Shown: positions 37,801 through 52,570 of the stretch, in pieces | Position numbering within the stretch: the stretch's first letter is position 1 | Layout: the number at the start of each line of letters is the position of its first letter | From: Eutrigla gurnardus | Taxonomy: Eukaryota; Chordata; Actinopteri; Perciformes; Triglidae | Direction of reading: 5' to 3' | Assembly: GCA_963514095.1 (NCBI GenBank) | Contig: OY741276.1 | Location: 23,391,695-23,455,694 of the forward strand | Length of the DNA stretch: 64,000 nt | Notes under the pieces: model-generated | What the model saw: the letters and a program-made list of their open reading frames with translations, nothing else | What the model was told of the DNA's origin: nothing | Databases searched by the model: none | Program-made: the position numbers and the translations under genes

Positions 37801-38308
37801 TTCTTCCTGGTTGACACCTGCTATGTTTGCGGTCTCTGTTTTCAATGTTTTGGTCTGGGAATCCTTTTCCCCCCAATTTCGACCAGTTTCTAGATATCTG
37901 ATGGAGCACTCATATTGTCTTGTATTGCATTGAAGACATCAGCATTAACCTTCCTTAAGCAAAAAAAAAAGAAAAAAGAAAAAAGCCTAATGTTAGCGAA
38001 AACCTCCTGTTACCCTGAGTAACATTAGTCTATATCCATTACACTGAATACTTCTTAAATTGTATTTTATATTGCATGTTTAAATAGATCATATGATAGT
38101 GGTAGTGTAGGCCAATAGATAAATGAGTGATGGAGCAGTACATAGATACGATGTCTCTATTTCCCGGTAGGTCTGCTCCCTCCTGTTCAGGGCCTTGTCC
38201 TCCGAGCAGGACAGCGATGGGGTTGCTCCCGGACTGCCTGTCCTGGCATGTTGCAGCGACGCAGAGGAGACTGTGGAGGAAGACTGGACAAGAAGCCCTA
38301 AACTCTGA
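31756..38308 (+). CDS. rad9b: Cell cycle checkpoint clamp component RAD9B
   Basis: RAD9 paralogue; RAD9-type proteins join HUS1 and RAD1 in the PCNA-like 9-1-1 clamp loaded at damaged DNA. Eleven exons: 31756-31789, 33068-33138, 33264-33401, 33555-33669, 33903-34002, 34359-34465, 34654-34760, 35698-35762, 35985-36107, 37303-37513, 38171-38308 (1209 nt, 402 aa). Family signatures are RIGDELWLDP, RTVNSAHSAYGCFLF, KTHNLCFHESEALQAVF, SLRNYHEGGN and ITFCLKELRGLLSFAES, all in the clamp domain (residues ~1-270). The C-terminal tail is divergent and ends EEDWTRSPKL after an acidic SDAEETVEED stretch. RAD9B is assigned over RAD9A mainly from its position beside pptc7, as in human 12q24. It converges on pptc7. 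Intron 1 holds an L1 remnant. Confidence 0.9.
32010..33010 (-). mobile_element. 5'-truncated L1-type LINE fragment (ORF2 C-terminus)
   Basis: Minus-strand frames in rad9b intron 1 encode the C-terminal part of an L1 ORF2. They show FFRYLQIRDYVRKYL, then ARHCLIHLKILHRLHYS, then the cysteine cluster MSPICDRCL and, after a frameshift near 32540, CPKVKIFWFNIFN and DDTKRLNN. This pattern (RNA-binding Cys/His knuckle followed by FW..IF) is typical of fish L1 elements. The reverse transcriptase itself is absent. The coding similarity reaches to about 33000, so the insertion ends only some 60 bases from the rad9b exon 2 acceptor (33067). The 3' end on the left is A/T-rich but without a clean poly(A), so that boundary is approximate. 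Confidence 0.8.
34825..34867. repeat. (GT)n microsatellite
   Basis: About 43 bases of GT in the rad9b intron following the exon that ends at 34760. Confidence 0.95.
34962..34984. repeat. Poly-C tract (23 C)
   Basis: Second long homopolymeric C run of the window, in the same rad9b intron as the GT repeat. It is followed by 'agtgctg', so the run resembles a pyrimidine tract plus AG, but no exon follows. Confidence 0.95.
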
Positions 38309-38630
38309 GAACAGAGCTGCAACACACTACGTTTCTCACCTCGACTTTTCTCAAACTGTTACAAGTAGGCCACAACTTTCAACTGTAGTGTGTATCTAAA
38401 TTAATTTGTATTTAATGGGATTTCACATTTGTTTATAGCTCAATCATTGCTTTGCTTGTTTAAATTGTTAAATTATTCATAATTATTCATCATATAATAC
38501 ATATATGAATTTAGTTTTTGCAGTTTCAGTGTGTGAAATATATTTGTCCTAGAATGTTAGAGGGGGAGAACACCTCTGCATGTTCTGATTTAATACCAAC
38601 AAATATAACATCCATCAAATACAGCAGGAT

Positions 38631-38652
38631 AATAAATACTATACTCTTTATT
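38631..38652. promoter_or_regulatory. Facing poly(A) signals of rad9b (+) and pptc7 (-)
   Basis: AATAAA at 38631-38636 on the + strand is about 320 bases after the rad9b stop. TTTATT at 38647-38652 is AATAAA on the minus strand and would end the pptc7 3' UTR. Only ten bases separate the two hexamers. An alternative pptc7 signal exists at 40122-40127. Confidence 0.5.
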
Positions 38653-40667
38653 TAAATATTGTACAGACCTGAACATGTTTTTACAGAGCTTAGATCTTCA
38701 TTTGACTGTACACCCAAAATATATACAGCTAGTTGTAACAAAGGGTTTTGGAAGAGGAAGAGATGACGGGGAGAGTGTCAGAGCAGGTTTGAGTCAGGAA
38801 GTACATCTGACTGGGAGAATTGCTTTGTAACATTGTTAAGGCTGCTAGATTGTCCTCAGTGCAACAACTATTTCATGCCATTGGCCCCATTTAAGATGGC
38901 ACCTGACACAGGCATGGAGTCTTCCAGTGGGAACTCGTCAGATTAAGTTGGGAAACAGTCCATTAGTGCAGATTGTAAACAGTGACCTGAAGATCCACAG
39001 GGAGGATGTCGTTTAAGCATGCAATGGCTTCATCACTATTCCTAAACTCCTAAGAGTGCAGAGAAGCAGAATCAGGAGAAATGATGTAAATGGACTGTAG
39101 GTGAAAATATCTAGCGTTAAGACAACAGGGCACGCTGGGAAAACGGTTTCAACTCTTATGGCTACTAACGGTTTACGCTCAGCACCTGGCACATAGTTAA
39201 GGGTTTAAGATATGATGGACGTTAGCCAGTACCAATGACACCTGATACAAGGCACATCATTAGAACATCACGCTAAATTAAGATTTTTGTTTTTCTAAGA
39301 CATCTTTCAACTGTGGGCAAAAGTTGTGGTACATGCAGAGTGCAAATCTGTAGTGATATAATGACCACTCTCCACATGAAAGCTGCATTGACCCAACTTA
39401 TGAATGTGCCATCGGTGCTCTACAGCAGGACGGAGAGAAGAGAAGTAAACGCTGATTGAACAGTTTCTAAAGCTACTCTGATGCAGTGATCAGCCCAAAG
39501 AATTCAACAATCCCACCGAACAAAGAAGTTACAAAAACACATTGGTCACCTGACCAGTTTCCACTGTGCTGAGCTATTTTTCATATATGCTTCTTAAGCT
39601 TTGTGCGTTTAAGGCTGCGACACCATTTCAGCCCAGTGGAAATGCAGTCTGTAGCCTTCACATCTGCTTCATTGACACTAGTTATTACACATTTCAATAG
39701 ACTCACTGATGAGCACATCAATCATACATATTCATAGACACATCACATGTAATCACAATTGAGACTTCAGCAGCAGCTGTGAGATTAAAGGGAGGGCATC
39801 GGTTTGACACGATATATATCTGGCGAGGCTTTTGAATAAAAGCCATGAAGTAACAAAATGTGTGCAAGACTTAAATTGGTATGAAAAGGCAGCTGCTGCT
39901 CTTCTTCATGAAGTCTTATTGGATTACCCACCCAAGAAACTACCCACACATGTATAAACGTCACATACACTCATTTCTTTGCAAAGAAAACATCCCAGAA
40001 CAGCACACTGTTCATATCCTACTACCAAACATAACGCTCCCTGCACCTCCCAAGCCCTTTGACCGAGGTTTTCTCACTACCACTACATCATGAGGAATAT
40101 TTGCTTGCACAAGGCAGCCCATTTATTGAGCTCTAATGCCGACATCTCCTGTGAAGATCCCTTGACACTACTGATGGGCTGGATCTTCCTTCCAGCTACC
40201 CAGCATGGGCCACTTTAACAGTCTTAACACCTACCGTCAGGCTGCCTCCGAGTCTCAACCTCTTCCCTGCCCAAACCACCACCAGAGAGAGATGACTTAT
40301 CCCTATCAGACAGGACCTCATCTGCACCGTGCCCAATGACTGCTTATCCCTGGCAATGGGATTATCCAGTGAGCACTGGAACACTGCAAAGGTGCCAACA
40401 GTGCAGCCTGGCCAAGAGGATGTGTCCGGCCTCCAGTCCACTGCATTCAGCCACTCTCTGATGTGCACAGCCACAGAGAGGTGGGCTTATAGGCATTTTG
40501 GGAGGGAGAAAGGGGTGATGGTCAGCTGGAGGATGAGGCAGAGTAGAGTCAGCGCATGCAAGTGAAGCATCTGACATAAGTCCTTCATCCTGGCCAGCAG
40601 GAATCAAAGCAGTCCATCACCTGCAGAGGTCGATGCCCCCTACCACCATCACAGCTCCACACAGTCT
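38653..40667 (-). other. pptc7: pptc7 3' UTR (probable)
   Basis: About 2 kb of non-coding sequence downstream of the pptc7 stop on the minus strand, with no supported gene. Two minus-strand AATAAA candidates (40122 and 38647) imply short and long 3' UTR forms. The human gene also has a long 3' UTR. Confidence 0.5.
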
Positions 40668-43600
40668 CTAGTCAGTGTATTCTGCCACTATAGACAGCAG
40701 CACTGTGATGTCATCTGGCTTTCCTCCTGAGAAAAAAAAAAGGAACAGTATCCTGTTAGGATGGGTCTATGTGGAAAATGCTGCTTTTTAACATAGCACT
40801 CCAGAAAATATAAATGTCAGGTGACATTGTCCAATTTATTAAATCTTCAGATTGAATCCGGTTCAAGTGAGCCACTCACCTCTTACATTCAGACCATTGT
40901 CACAGGCAAACTGTGCAAACGGCGACATGTAGTTGGGGTCATACGCCAGTACGTGGGCCTGCTCCGCGATGCTCCGGGCGGTCTGCTGGATGCTCTCATA
41001 GTTGGTGTTCTTTGGAGCAAAAACAAAGCCGGGCATCAACATCTCATTCCAGACATATTTCTGATTCCACTTCCAGCACCAAACCGGTTTGGGCCTCACC
41101 TTGAGTTTCTTCAGCTCCTGCAGGATCATGTAGTCGGGCATGTTGTCGAAGAGGCCATCGGTGGCGGTGAGGATGATGTCGCCCAGCTGGACGTCGAAGG
41201 AAGAGCTGTCTGCCGCGTCGGGGCTGCAGGCACAGAAACCGTGAAGTCAGACAGAGAACAAGGCATGCATTGAGTTTGGCTGAGGATTTAAAATGCATTT
41301 GGTCTCACGGCGAAAACTAAAAATACATATTAAACACTAGCATCAGCAAGGTTGTGACCGCACTAATTCATCCTCTCTAAGCTTCTTCTGTCCCTTTTAC
41401 ACCCCCGTCCAGGAAATCTGTCCCATCTGACCTGATATATTAATCTGAACCTCTAACCTAGCTTCTCCTCTACCCAAGGAATACTCCCACTTACAGCACA
41501 TTACTCTAACCAGGGTGAAATGAAAGCTACGCTGCCAATCGAGTCACTGAGATTTCTTCTTGGTTACAGGAACTTAATCACATGCGCAGGGTGAGGATAA
41601 TTTCAGGGAAAGAGGCAGAACCCAGTCTGCCAATGTCTTCTTGGAAGATACCCTTACACTGTTACACCCCCCCCAGCCAGTCTTGAATGATATTAATATA
41701 ACAGTCTGGGCTGCATCATAAGACACTGAGCCAAGGCTCTCAGGGACAGCCTGTCCTGTCCTGTGACTTCGATGGCGCTGAAATTGCAGTTCACATTCAA
41801 AAAACGACTGACTCCTTTTCCCCTGCAGAAAGATGGGCACCCACAGTTCAATATGGAAACGGTGTGTGTTGGGTGAGCAGCTGTGATTGAAATTAACTGT
41901 CTGCCATGCATGGATTCATCATCCATTGTTAAACAGCCAGGATTCATAGCCATTTCTCAAATGCCAACAAGGATCAACACATTGGATAATTATGCAGCGA
42001 TACAGTGATAGCTCTAAAGCATCTCATCATCAATTAGAATTATGAAGATAATCCTCAGCCTTAAAGCTGTGAAGCCACGTTGTGACCAGGTTAAGTTGTC
42101 TGATCACCCCTCTAATACACCGACAAGCAATGAGGACACATCTCTATGAATACACTTTCAAATAATCCAACAGTACACGTGGCATTAAAATACATATCCA
42201 GCTGAATGTTGAACCCTTCAAAAGTAACTGTCTCCCTTATCACATCAACATACTCAATCTTCTCACTTTCAATTATCCTTTTTCTTGTGTTCTGCAGTCA
42301 AAAGATTCTGCAGGATGACCTTTATGATCATCGTATTTAAGATTAATTAATTGTGCGTCTTATCTGTGACACAATTAATATTTGTGTTTCTGAACTAAAA
42401 GTTAAGTGATTTGCAGTTATTTTGGCCAGGATAATCATGACGTAAGGGTCGTAATGTTTAAGTGCCGTCATGAATGGTGTAAAGCCAATACATTAGTGTC
42501 TATCACAAACCTGACATGTATATAGGACATATGGACCTTTGTGATGGACTTTGAATTGTTATTGTCATTGCTATTATTTGCTGCTCCTGTAAGGTCATAA
42601 AAAGGGGGGAAATGACGTCCTTCAGGGGGAAAAGGCCGAGGAGAGAGGCTGGCGTTCAGGGGTTATTGCCGCGGGGTCCAGGAGGGAAGCTCTTCGTTTC
42701 TTACTGGATTACTTCCACCTCGGACCGTCCTTATTGCTTGAGACGTGTGGATCGGACCTCTCTGGCTTCAAACCTTACTTATTATTTTGGGATCCGTCTT
42801 AAGGAACCAACACTGGTCGGACATAATAAGTTGGAAGTGTGGGGACTTTACAAGGACCGAGGTATCAGGGGTTGTTGTGTTGTTGACATCTATTTTCGGG
42901 TCGCCGCACTCGTGCCACCCTCTTTTGGGTTTTTATTAGAGCATGTTTTTGTTCTATTATATGCTTTATTTTATAAGCGAATTGCTGTCTCCTTCGTTAA
43001 TATATATTTTGTTTATTCTATAATGGTGTTTAAATAAGGATTTTTGGTTTAGTTTTCAAAAGTTCATTCCTTTCAGGCAGGTCGGCGGCGGCGTCTATTA
43101 TCACTATCAGATCTGCCTCCTTAAATTGTAGCGTCATAATTATTTCCTTTATTTGCATAGATAAGAGAAATTGTTACAACGTAACATTTTCATATCATCC
43201 CACGCCTGCTTGTCAGTGAACTTCAGCTTTGACCCTTGCACTCTATTCAATTGGTTGCTGTGTTCGTGATCTAGGATCAGAAGCTTTATCCGACGCAGCA
43301 TAAATCCATCCAAGTAAATCCTTCAACTAAATGACTAAAATGCACAAATTAAAAAGAGAGTATCCTTCAAGAACCACATTCAATGCACAACTACTAAAAG
43401 TGGTGATGAGACTGAATCAACTTAATAAGTAATACAAATTAATCCCTCATTGACGTGCACTTCAGGTTAATTTTTTTTTCAGGAATGCTTTTAAGAGGCT
43501 CAAAAATAATCTGCGTGGCTCAAGACGGAATGAGTGAAGAAGGTGGCTGAGCCTGCTGCTGCAGGATTGGCTGTGGACTCGTCGGTTTGTCCGTCAGCCC

Positions 43601-44769
43601 ACACAGACTTTGACCTGGGTGAGGGAGAAAGTGTGGCAAACATCCAGCGCCCGCTCTGCACTCGCCTGACGTTTGCTGTGCTGCTGCTTGGCACACAGCA
43701 GCAACGAGACCCGGCGGCACGTGGCCCCTGACGCTGGTAAAACTACAGCTCCACAGTAGTCGCTGCAGCTGCAAAACGGCAAAGTGTTCCACAGCGCAGT
43801 TTTGTTTCAGCTAAGCCCTTTTAATTATGTCTGCATGTGGTCTGTATTGTGATCCGGATGTTGGAACTGTGTGTCCTTCGCTCTCTATCAGCTCTTGAGG
43901 ACAAACGCATGAACGATTTGCATGTTTGTGGGCCGGTACGTGTGCGAGGTGCTGCCTGTTGGCCGTCTCACCTGTCACTGAGGACGGCTCCTTCGGCCCC
44001 CGGGGGAGCGATGGACAGCTGGAAGGGCGTGTTGAAGTAGTGCTGCTGCTCGTCTGAGCGGTGGACCACCTCCCCTGCCCGGACCACCAGGAAGCCGGAG
44101 TCTCCCAGGTTGGCCGTGTGCAGCTGGTGACTCTGCCGGTCCAAAACCACGATGCAGGCCGTGCTGCTGCCTGTACACAAACATTTATTTTCAATTTAAT
44201 TGTATATATTGAGCAAAAGTTTGAAATAACCTCAACTACCTAAACAAAAACGTACTGCTTTATCTTCAGGAAATGTATATTCTTAAGGCACATTTGCCGT
44301 TTTAAAATGACATCAGATGTGTCCGTCAATATTCTCATACAGCCATGTCTAGTTGCTATTTCAGTTTTCTATTCTAATAAATTATTGTCTGAACAATGCC
44401 TGGATCAAAACAAAGCAAAGACCAGAAACACTCGTCTCTTCCTCCTGACGTTCAACAGCTTCATAGCTTAGAAGTTTCCTCTCCGTTTATGGAAAGCTAC
44501 ACGTCTAAAGTGAGTTGGGACTGATTCATGGGGTTAGTCTGAATACACAAGCTTGACAATCACAATCAGCGTAGTGGTTATATGAATCTTTGGGTTTCCA
44601 GCATCTAGGAGAGCAAAGGGGAAACATGAGCTGGTGGAGCAGGCCGACAACGTACAGCCACACCCTGCTGGTGATTCATCTGGCACACCAAAATATGCTC
44701 TCTGGGATCAACCTTCAAAACCCCTCACGCACTGTGACTCACTGCCTTTCTGCTCTGTTTTCCCTTCAG

Positions 44770-44824
<55 letters not shown>

Positions 44825-47012
44825 CACACACACACACACACGGACACACACACACAGCTGGCCAAAGGAACAGCACAAAACTGTTGTTTCTGCTTCAATG
44901 CATGTGATAAAAAAGGGCTGGAAAAGTACTGGTGGGGCAGGTCGGGACTTGGGACATTCCCGGGACTTCTTAATGGGATCTGGCTGTGACTCATAATGAA
45001 AGAATCCCCATCCAGCCACCACAGAACTGAACAGGCAGAACAAACTATCCTAAACAGTGTACCAAAACATCCTGGCACCAAATATGGTCACGGCCTAAAC
45101 ATTATGTTGCTTCCCCCTGCACTGGTTATGACCAGGAGAATGAGAAGTATTCTATAATGCATTGACGGGGTCCTCTCTACTTCACATGTGTATTTAGAAC
45201 AAGTGGCGATGATGTGAGTCTGGTGGACACGGAGATCTTGCCATACTCACCCAGCAGCGGTACTTTGTTCTGCAGCAGCTCGTAGTAGCTGGTCGTGAGG
45301 ACTCCCACTGGGTTGCTGGGGACAAAGCGTCCTTCCTTCACCAGCCTCTCACATGTCTTCATCAGTGTCCCTGAAAACTGGGATGGGTCTACTCCATAAT
45401 CCCGCCAGCCACCTACTCCATCTGCTACACCTAAAAACAGACAGGTTTATTATTATTATTGCCATAAATTACTTTCACCTTAATGAAACTCATTCTTCAT
45501 ACACATATGAATTCTGCATAATGCTGCATTTTAAACCTCACAAGGGAACTTTTTTTTTCGAACTGTGCAAGTAAAAACAAGCTCAGAAAAATAACACCCA
45601 TTCTTGACATTGCTCGGCCTTGTTGCATAAGTGAGGATCCTGAAGAAACCAGAACAATGCCATGCAGCTGCACCATAAAGAAAAACAATGGGCACTTTCA
45701 CCAAAGTGGAAAAGGACATCAGCACAGAAGAAGAGACGCGTGTTCAAGAAATCAAGGAAACGTGACCGAATGCTTACAACAGTCTCCATCAGTAAGGAGC
45801 TCATCTTTGTCCCGTCACCGTTTCTGTTATTCCTGATTATGTTACAGGGATGTAATCTGATCATCTGCAGAAGTTCTTTCAAAGAATCAAACATAGGAAA
45901 GCTGTTACATCTGCTGTTGTTCGGTGCCTTTAAGGCCCACTGATAATATAGTTTGGCTCAGTCTTCCACACATAAAATCTGATCCCCAAATAAAAATAAT
46001 TTCCACAGCAACATGATCTTATGTGTGGGTTAACAGGACCACTTGTTCCCACAGGAGCATTCTGTAAGGTCAAAGATTTTCCTAGTAAAGAAACGTTTCT
46101 TGTTGCTCCCAGGGCTGACCATACAAGGATGGCCCTCTGCACTTCCTCAGTGTGTGCCAGAAACTAGAAACAGACCCGCTCAAAGCAGACACACAACTTT
46201 GAAACTAATCAAACCTCCCAAAAATAACTTGGCCTGGTGAACGTTTACGTTTGTGTCCTATTGACTGACGAAACGCAGAGACATTCAGCAGAGCTGTGGA
46301 GTCCTGCAGGTGTTAAAAACAGGTGGTTTATTTATGATTTATGGTCTCTGTGCTGGAGATTTATCAACCCTTAACTGAGCAGAAGTCTCCATTGTTTTTG
46401 TTCATCCTCTAAATATGAAGCCAGGTTCAGGTCCACGCCTACTTAGAATAAATAAGATACAGCCGCTGGTAATAAATACACAAAGAAAAACTAAATACTG
46501 AAGTGATGAGATGTTGACATGGGATTAAAATGTCATGCAACGCCAAAATAATTGGGATTCTAAATATTATCCCAGTATTCATCAACATATGCTTAAAACA
46601 TACTTCCTTTTAGTGGGGAAACAAATACTTTTAAGAGGATCATAGATTATTCTGTCTGATATTGTTGTTGGTCTCACGTGCATCCCAACCGTCCTAGAAG
46701 GTCTTCTGATAAAGGCGCTGACCTCTGACCTCCCATTCACGTCACGGCCAATGTTACGCAGGTCGATGTCGGATTTGCTCGTTTCTACAGCAAACAAAGC
46801 AGAAACTCACCCAAAACATCCGCGGATCTGTGTCGGGCGATGAAGCACGCGTCGTCGCCGTAGCACATCCCTTTCTTCAGGATGCCTTTACGGAAGTCCT
46901 TGCCGAAGCCGCAGCTCGCCGTCACCAGGCTGTAGTCGCGGCCGTCTGTCTGAGAGAGTCCGCCGATGACAGCTCTGGCAACCAGTCTACCGTACGACAG
47001 CACGGACAACAT
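40668..47012 (-). CDS. pptc7: PP2C-type mitochondrial protein phosphatase PPTC7
   Basis: Metal-dependent serine/threonine phosphatase of the PP2C family. In mammals it is mitochondrial, supports coenzyme Q synthesis and restrains BNIP3/NIX-driven mitophagy. Six exons: 47012-46811, 45430-45251, 44170-43972, 41223-41100, 41009-40880, 40726-40668 (894 nt, 297 aa; human 304). Metal-binding acidic motifs are visible: GVADGVGGW, ANLGDSGFLVVR, LTATDGLFDNM and GKPDDITVLLS. The N-terminus MLSVLSYGRLVARAVIGG is basic and amphipathic, fitting a targeting signal. An upstream in-frame ATG at 47057 was not used, because the family begins with the shorter M-x-SVLSYGRL form. The human Gly-rich insert after the SQTD segment is missing. 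Intron 4 contains an odd 141-codon ORF region. Confidence 0.95.
42308..42465. repeat. Partial copy of the GGGATGGGACGAT family
   Basis: Words shared with the copies at 97 and 2521: 'tgacacaattaatatttgtg', 'ttctgaactaaaagttaagt', 'ggccaggataatcatgacgt'. It lies in pptc7 intron 4, about 150 bases left of the unexplained ORF segment. A further eroded end-like sequence (catatcatcccacgcc) occurs at 43191-43206. Confidence 0.5.
42590..43135 (+). other. Unexplained GC-shifted insert with a 141-codon ORF
   Basis: The segment inside pptc7 intron 4 starts with a 'cataaaaagggggg' TATA-like word and is GC-rich to about 42750. It has a continuous ORF 42612-43037 (Arg-rich start MTSFRGKRPRREAG, hydrophobic C-terminal half). 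After 43037 it has T-rich sequence and a GGCGGCGGCG stretch. The composition, TATA-like start and AT-rich right half could suit a solo LTR-like or other insertion, but I see no convincing terminal repeats or known domain. No function is proposed. Confidence 0.25.
44773..44856. repeat. Compound (CA)n microsatellite with CGGA interruptions
   Basis: CA run in the pptc7 intron between exons 2 and 3, broken twice by 'cggaca'. Confidence 0.95.
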
Positions 47013-47380
47013 TACCCACACACCAGCTGCCACCAGACGACCCGGCCAAGCTAGCAAGTCCTGCTAGCTCAGCGGCGACGCCAGCTCAGTGTTCACCTGC
47101 TAACCGACCAACGAGGCTGGAGGGAGCTAGCCAGACGCTTCCGCGACAACAACAGCCGCCACGCATACACAACGTCCGTATAGGAGCACAGACTCGGGGT
47201 GCTTCGTCCCTGCGCCGTGATAACTCTCACAGGAAGCGGACGCCTCTTCTGCTTAGTCGCACGAGTGTCGGTTCTCCGCCGCCATGGTGTCGGTTCTGCT
47301 CCAGAGACGCCGCACAACACAACTCAATGTGGAGCAGTCCGCTGGCCTCTCCACTCCACTCCGCTAGCAAGGTCTTGTGA
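46810..47380. promoter_or_regulatory. CpG-rich pptc7 promoter and first exon
   Basis: CpG density rises around pptc7 exon 1 and its upstream side (for example gaagcacgcgtcgtcgccg, tcgcggccgtc, gacgcttccgcgac). It falls again past 47420. No TATA box was seen, consistent with a broadly expressed gene. Confidence 0.6.
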
Positions 47381-47895
47381 CTGCTCTGACGTCAGACATC
47401 ATTACGCAATCTACGTTTCCTAATAAGGAAATATCACGTTCACTTGGCTCCCACCTTATTTCTAAGTAACACAACTATGTTCTATGGGTAGATAAACGTT
47501 GTTTGTGGACAAATTAACTGATAATGTATTTGAATTAGAAAAAATAAACGCATGACATGATAATAATAGCAATGTGGAGAAAAATAAGAGAAAACAGCCA
47601 ATGCCTGATGAATACAAATATATTACATTATTTTTCATATGGACGCTTTTTATTATGCAGTATATCACACCACTGGGACAATCCGCCAGTTTCACTAGCA
47701 GAATTGGATTTTGCACTTTATTCTGTCTCCCCCTTGTGGGTGTTGCCTCGTGGGATCCCCGTTGTTCACGAGGTGTTCTAAGTAACATGCAATATATCAG
47801 TTGGCATCGTTATTATTGAAAAAGCAACAAACAAAAGAAAGTTTTAGGAACAAATGACATTCAGATACCAATTTCCCCCTAAAATACACTCAAAG

Positions 47896-47901
47896 TTTAT
47901 T
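47896..47901 (-). promoter_or_regulatory. Poly(A) signal for ppp1cc
   Basis: TTTATT on the + strand (AATAAA on the minus strand), about 540 bases after the ppp1cc stop. The sequence 47902-48437 is then its 3' UTR. 47381-47895 is AT-rich intergenic DNA upstream of pptc7 with nothing recognised. Confidence 0.55.
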
Positions 47902-48437
47902 AGAAAGATTTAGACATTACAAGAGTGCTTCCTTGTTGATTAATTTAGCACAAGACTTGTTTAAAAATGTGTTGACGCAATGCAAGTCAATATCCTAGGA
48001 CACAGACTGTAAATTAACTGTAAATAAAATAGTACATAAGTAAACAGGTGTTTGTGACTCTTCCCTATTGGTTTTATAGCCATTATTAACAAGTGGGGAA
48101 AAGATGACAAATAATAAGACATTAAAAGAAACTGGAAAAATTGTGCACAGCTTCAAACAAGGCATTCCTGTGCATATTTAGCCGTATTGTTACATTTTTC
48201 CTGATTGAACAGTCATATGTGGCAAAGACTAGCTGCAAAATGGAGTGCAAAACACCTGAGGTTTTCATGGTGACATATCAATTTACCCCTGTGGACAAAA
48301 CAACAAAATATTTTGCTTTCATCGGGTAGGAGTGAACATCTTTTCAGTATTGGCAGCATGAAGAATAACCAATCCTTCAAATGCAGAAGACGAAAGCAGA
48401 GCAGAGGACTGAGACTCCGGCTGTTTGCCCCCCCCGT

Positions 48438-51531
<3,094 letters not shown>

Positions 51532-52089
51532 TGCAGCAATGTGGTGAATAAAACCGAGTCAGTCAAATCTAGGTGTTGGCGTTGACACACTTGTGAGAGC
51601 TAGCCCGCTAGCTACCCTGGCATTAGCTCAAAAACGTTAGCTTCGATGATTTTCCGGGTGAGGGTAAAGATGTTGCCGTGACCCAGTTTCTGTTTAGCTG
51701 CTCTTTGACACTTTTGACAATCTAATACACTACTTAGAAATCGCGATTAAAAAAAAAATCCACATCCAATGTTTGTTTTTGCTAAGAAACGGGGACTAAA
51801 AAAAATAAACGTCAGCCAAACTAGCTGTTAGCTAGCGATGGTGTCCTTTCTCTGTTTTCCTCTGCCGCACCTTGTCCAGCTAGCCAGCTGCTTCAAGGAG
51901 GCTGCTGCTAGCTGCTCCGCTGCTGCCCCCTACTGGCCTGGATGGAGAGAGCCGCTAACCCGTTGGGAAACAGGTTAAAAACACAGCAACGTGATTATTG
52001 CATATTTGTTATGCTCACCAGACAGAATTACCCTCTCATATGTAATGATTCGACGATTTGACTCTCAATGGTTAAGTAAACCACTAGTT

Positions 52090-52570
52090 GTAGTAGTGAA
52101 AAACAATCATACAATCATTTCCAATAAAATGGTTATACATCATGAGGTCTCCTTCCATAAATATAGTATAAATACATTTTATAATGTATGCTTAAAACTC
52201 TTATGGCACTAAAACATACTGGAATCACTTTCAATTTTCTTAACAAATAAATATAAAAAACACACAACTCTTTTTAGAGAACACCCTTTTTAGTGGAAAA
52301 ATAATCAAATAAGCTTAAATAAGATTATCATAAATCAAGGTCTCCTATATTTTATATATTTTTGAAAATGTTTTTTTGTATCCTGTATTTTTTAATCAGG
52401 CTCTATTCATCCACTTCCCTACCATGACAACAAGCTATACAGCTTTTTCAAGTCACTCATGACAAATTTGTCATTTTTGATTGATAATCTCGATAAGGGA
52501 AATTCAACACCATCAACTTATTTTGAGTGTTTTTATCCCGATATGCCATAAAATCCTATATCGACCCTAG
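52090..52570. repeat. Long copy of the GGGATGGGACGAT family
   Basis: The most complete right end: it closes with 'tatcccgatatgccataaa' and then 'tatatcgaccctag', an eroded form of the terminal ATATCGTCCCATCCCTAG. The interior shares 'catgaggtctcc', 'aatcaggctctattcatcc' and 'caagctatacagctttttca'. It lies between ppp1cc and myl2. Confidence 0.6.

Noticed and set aside
40196..40607. Overlapping ORFs downstream of pptc7
   Set aside because: They lie in the probable pptc7 3' UTR, on both strands, with no recognisable family.
40821..41273. Plus-strand 150-codon ORF
   Set aside because: Antisense of two pptc7 exons and the intron between them. The minus-strand exons have correct splice sites and family motifs.
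44590..44996. ORFs through the CA microsatellite with Thr-His runs
   Set aside because: They arise from translating a dinucleotide repeat within a pptc7 intron.
47013..47057. Upstream in-frame ATG of pptc7 (adds 15 residues)
   Set aside because: Family members begin at the position equivalent to 47012 (M-x-SVLSYGRL). The added residues have no counterpart I know of.
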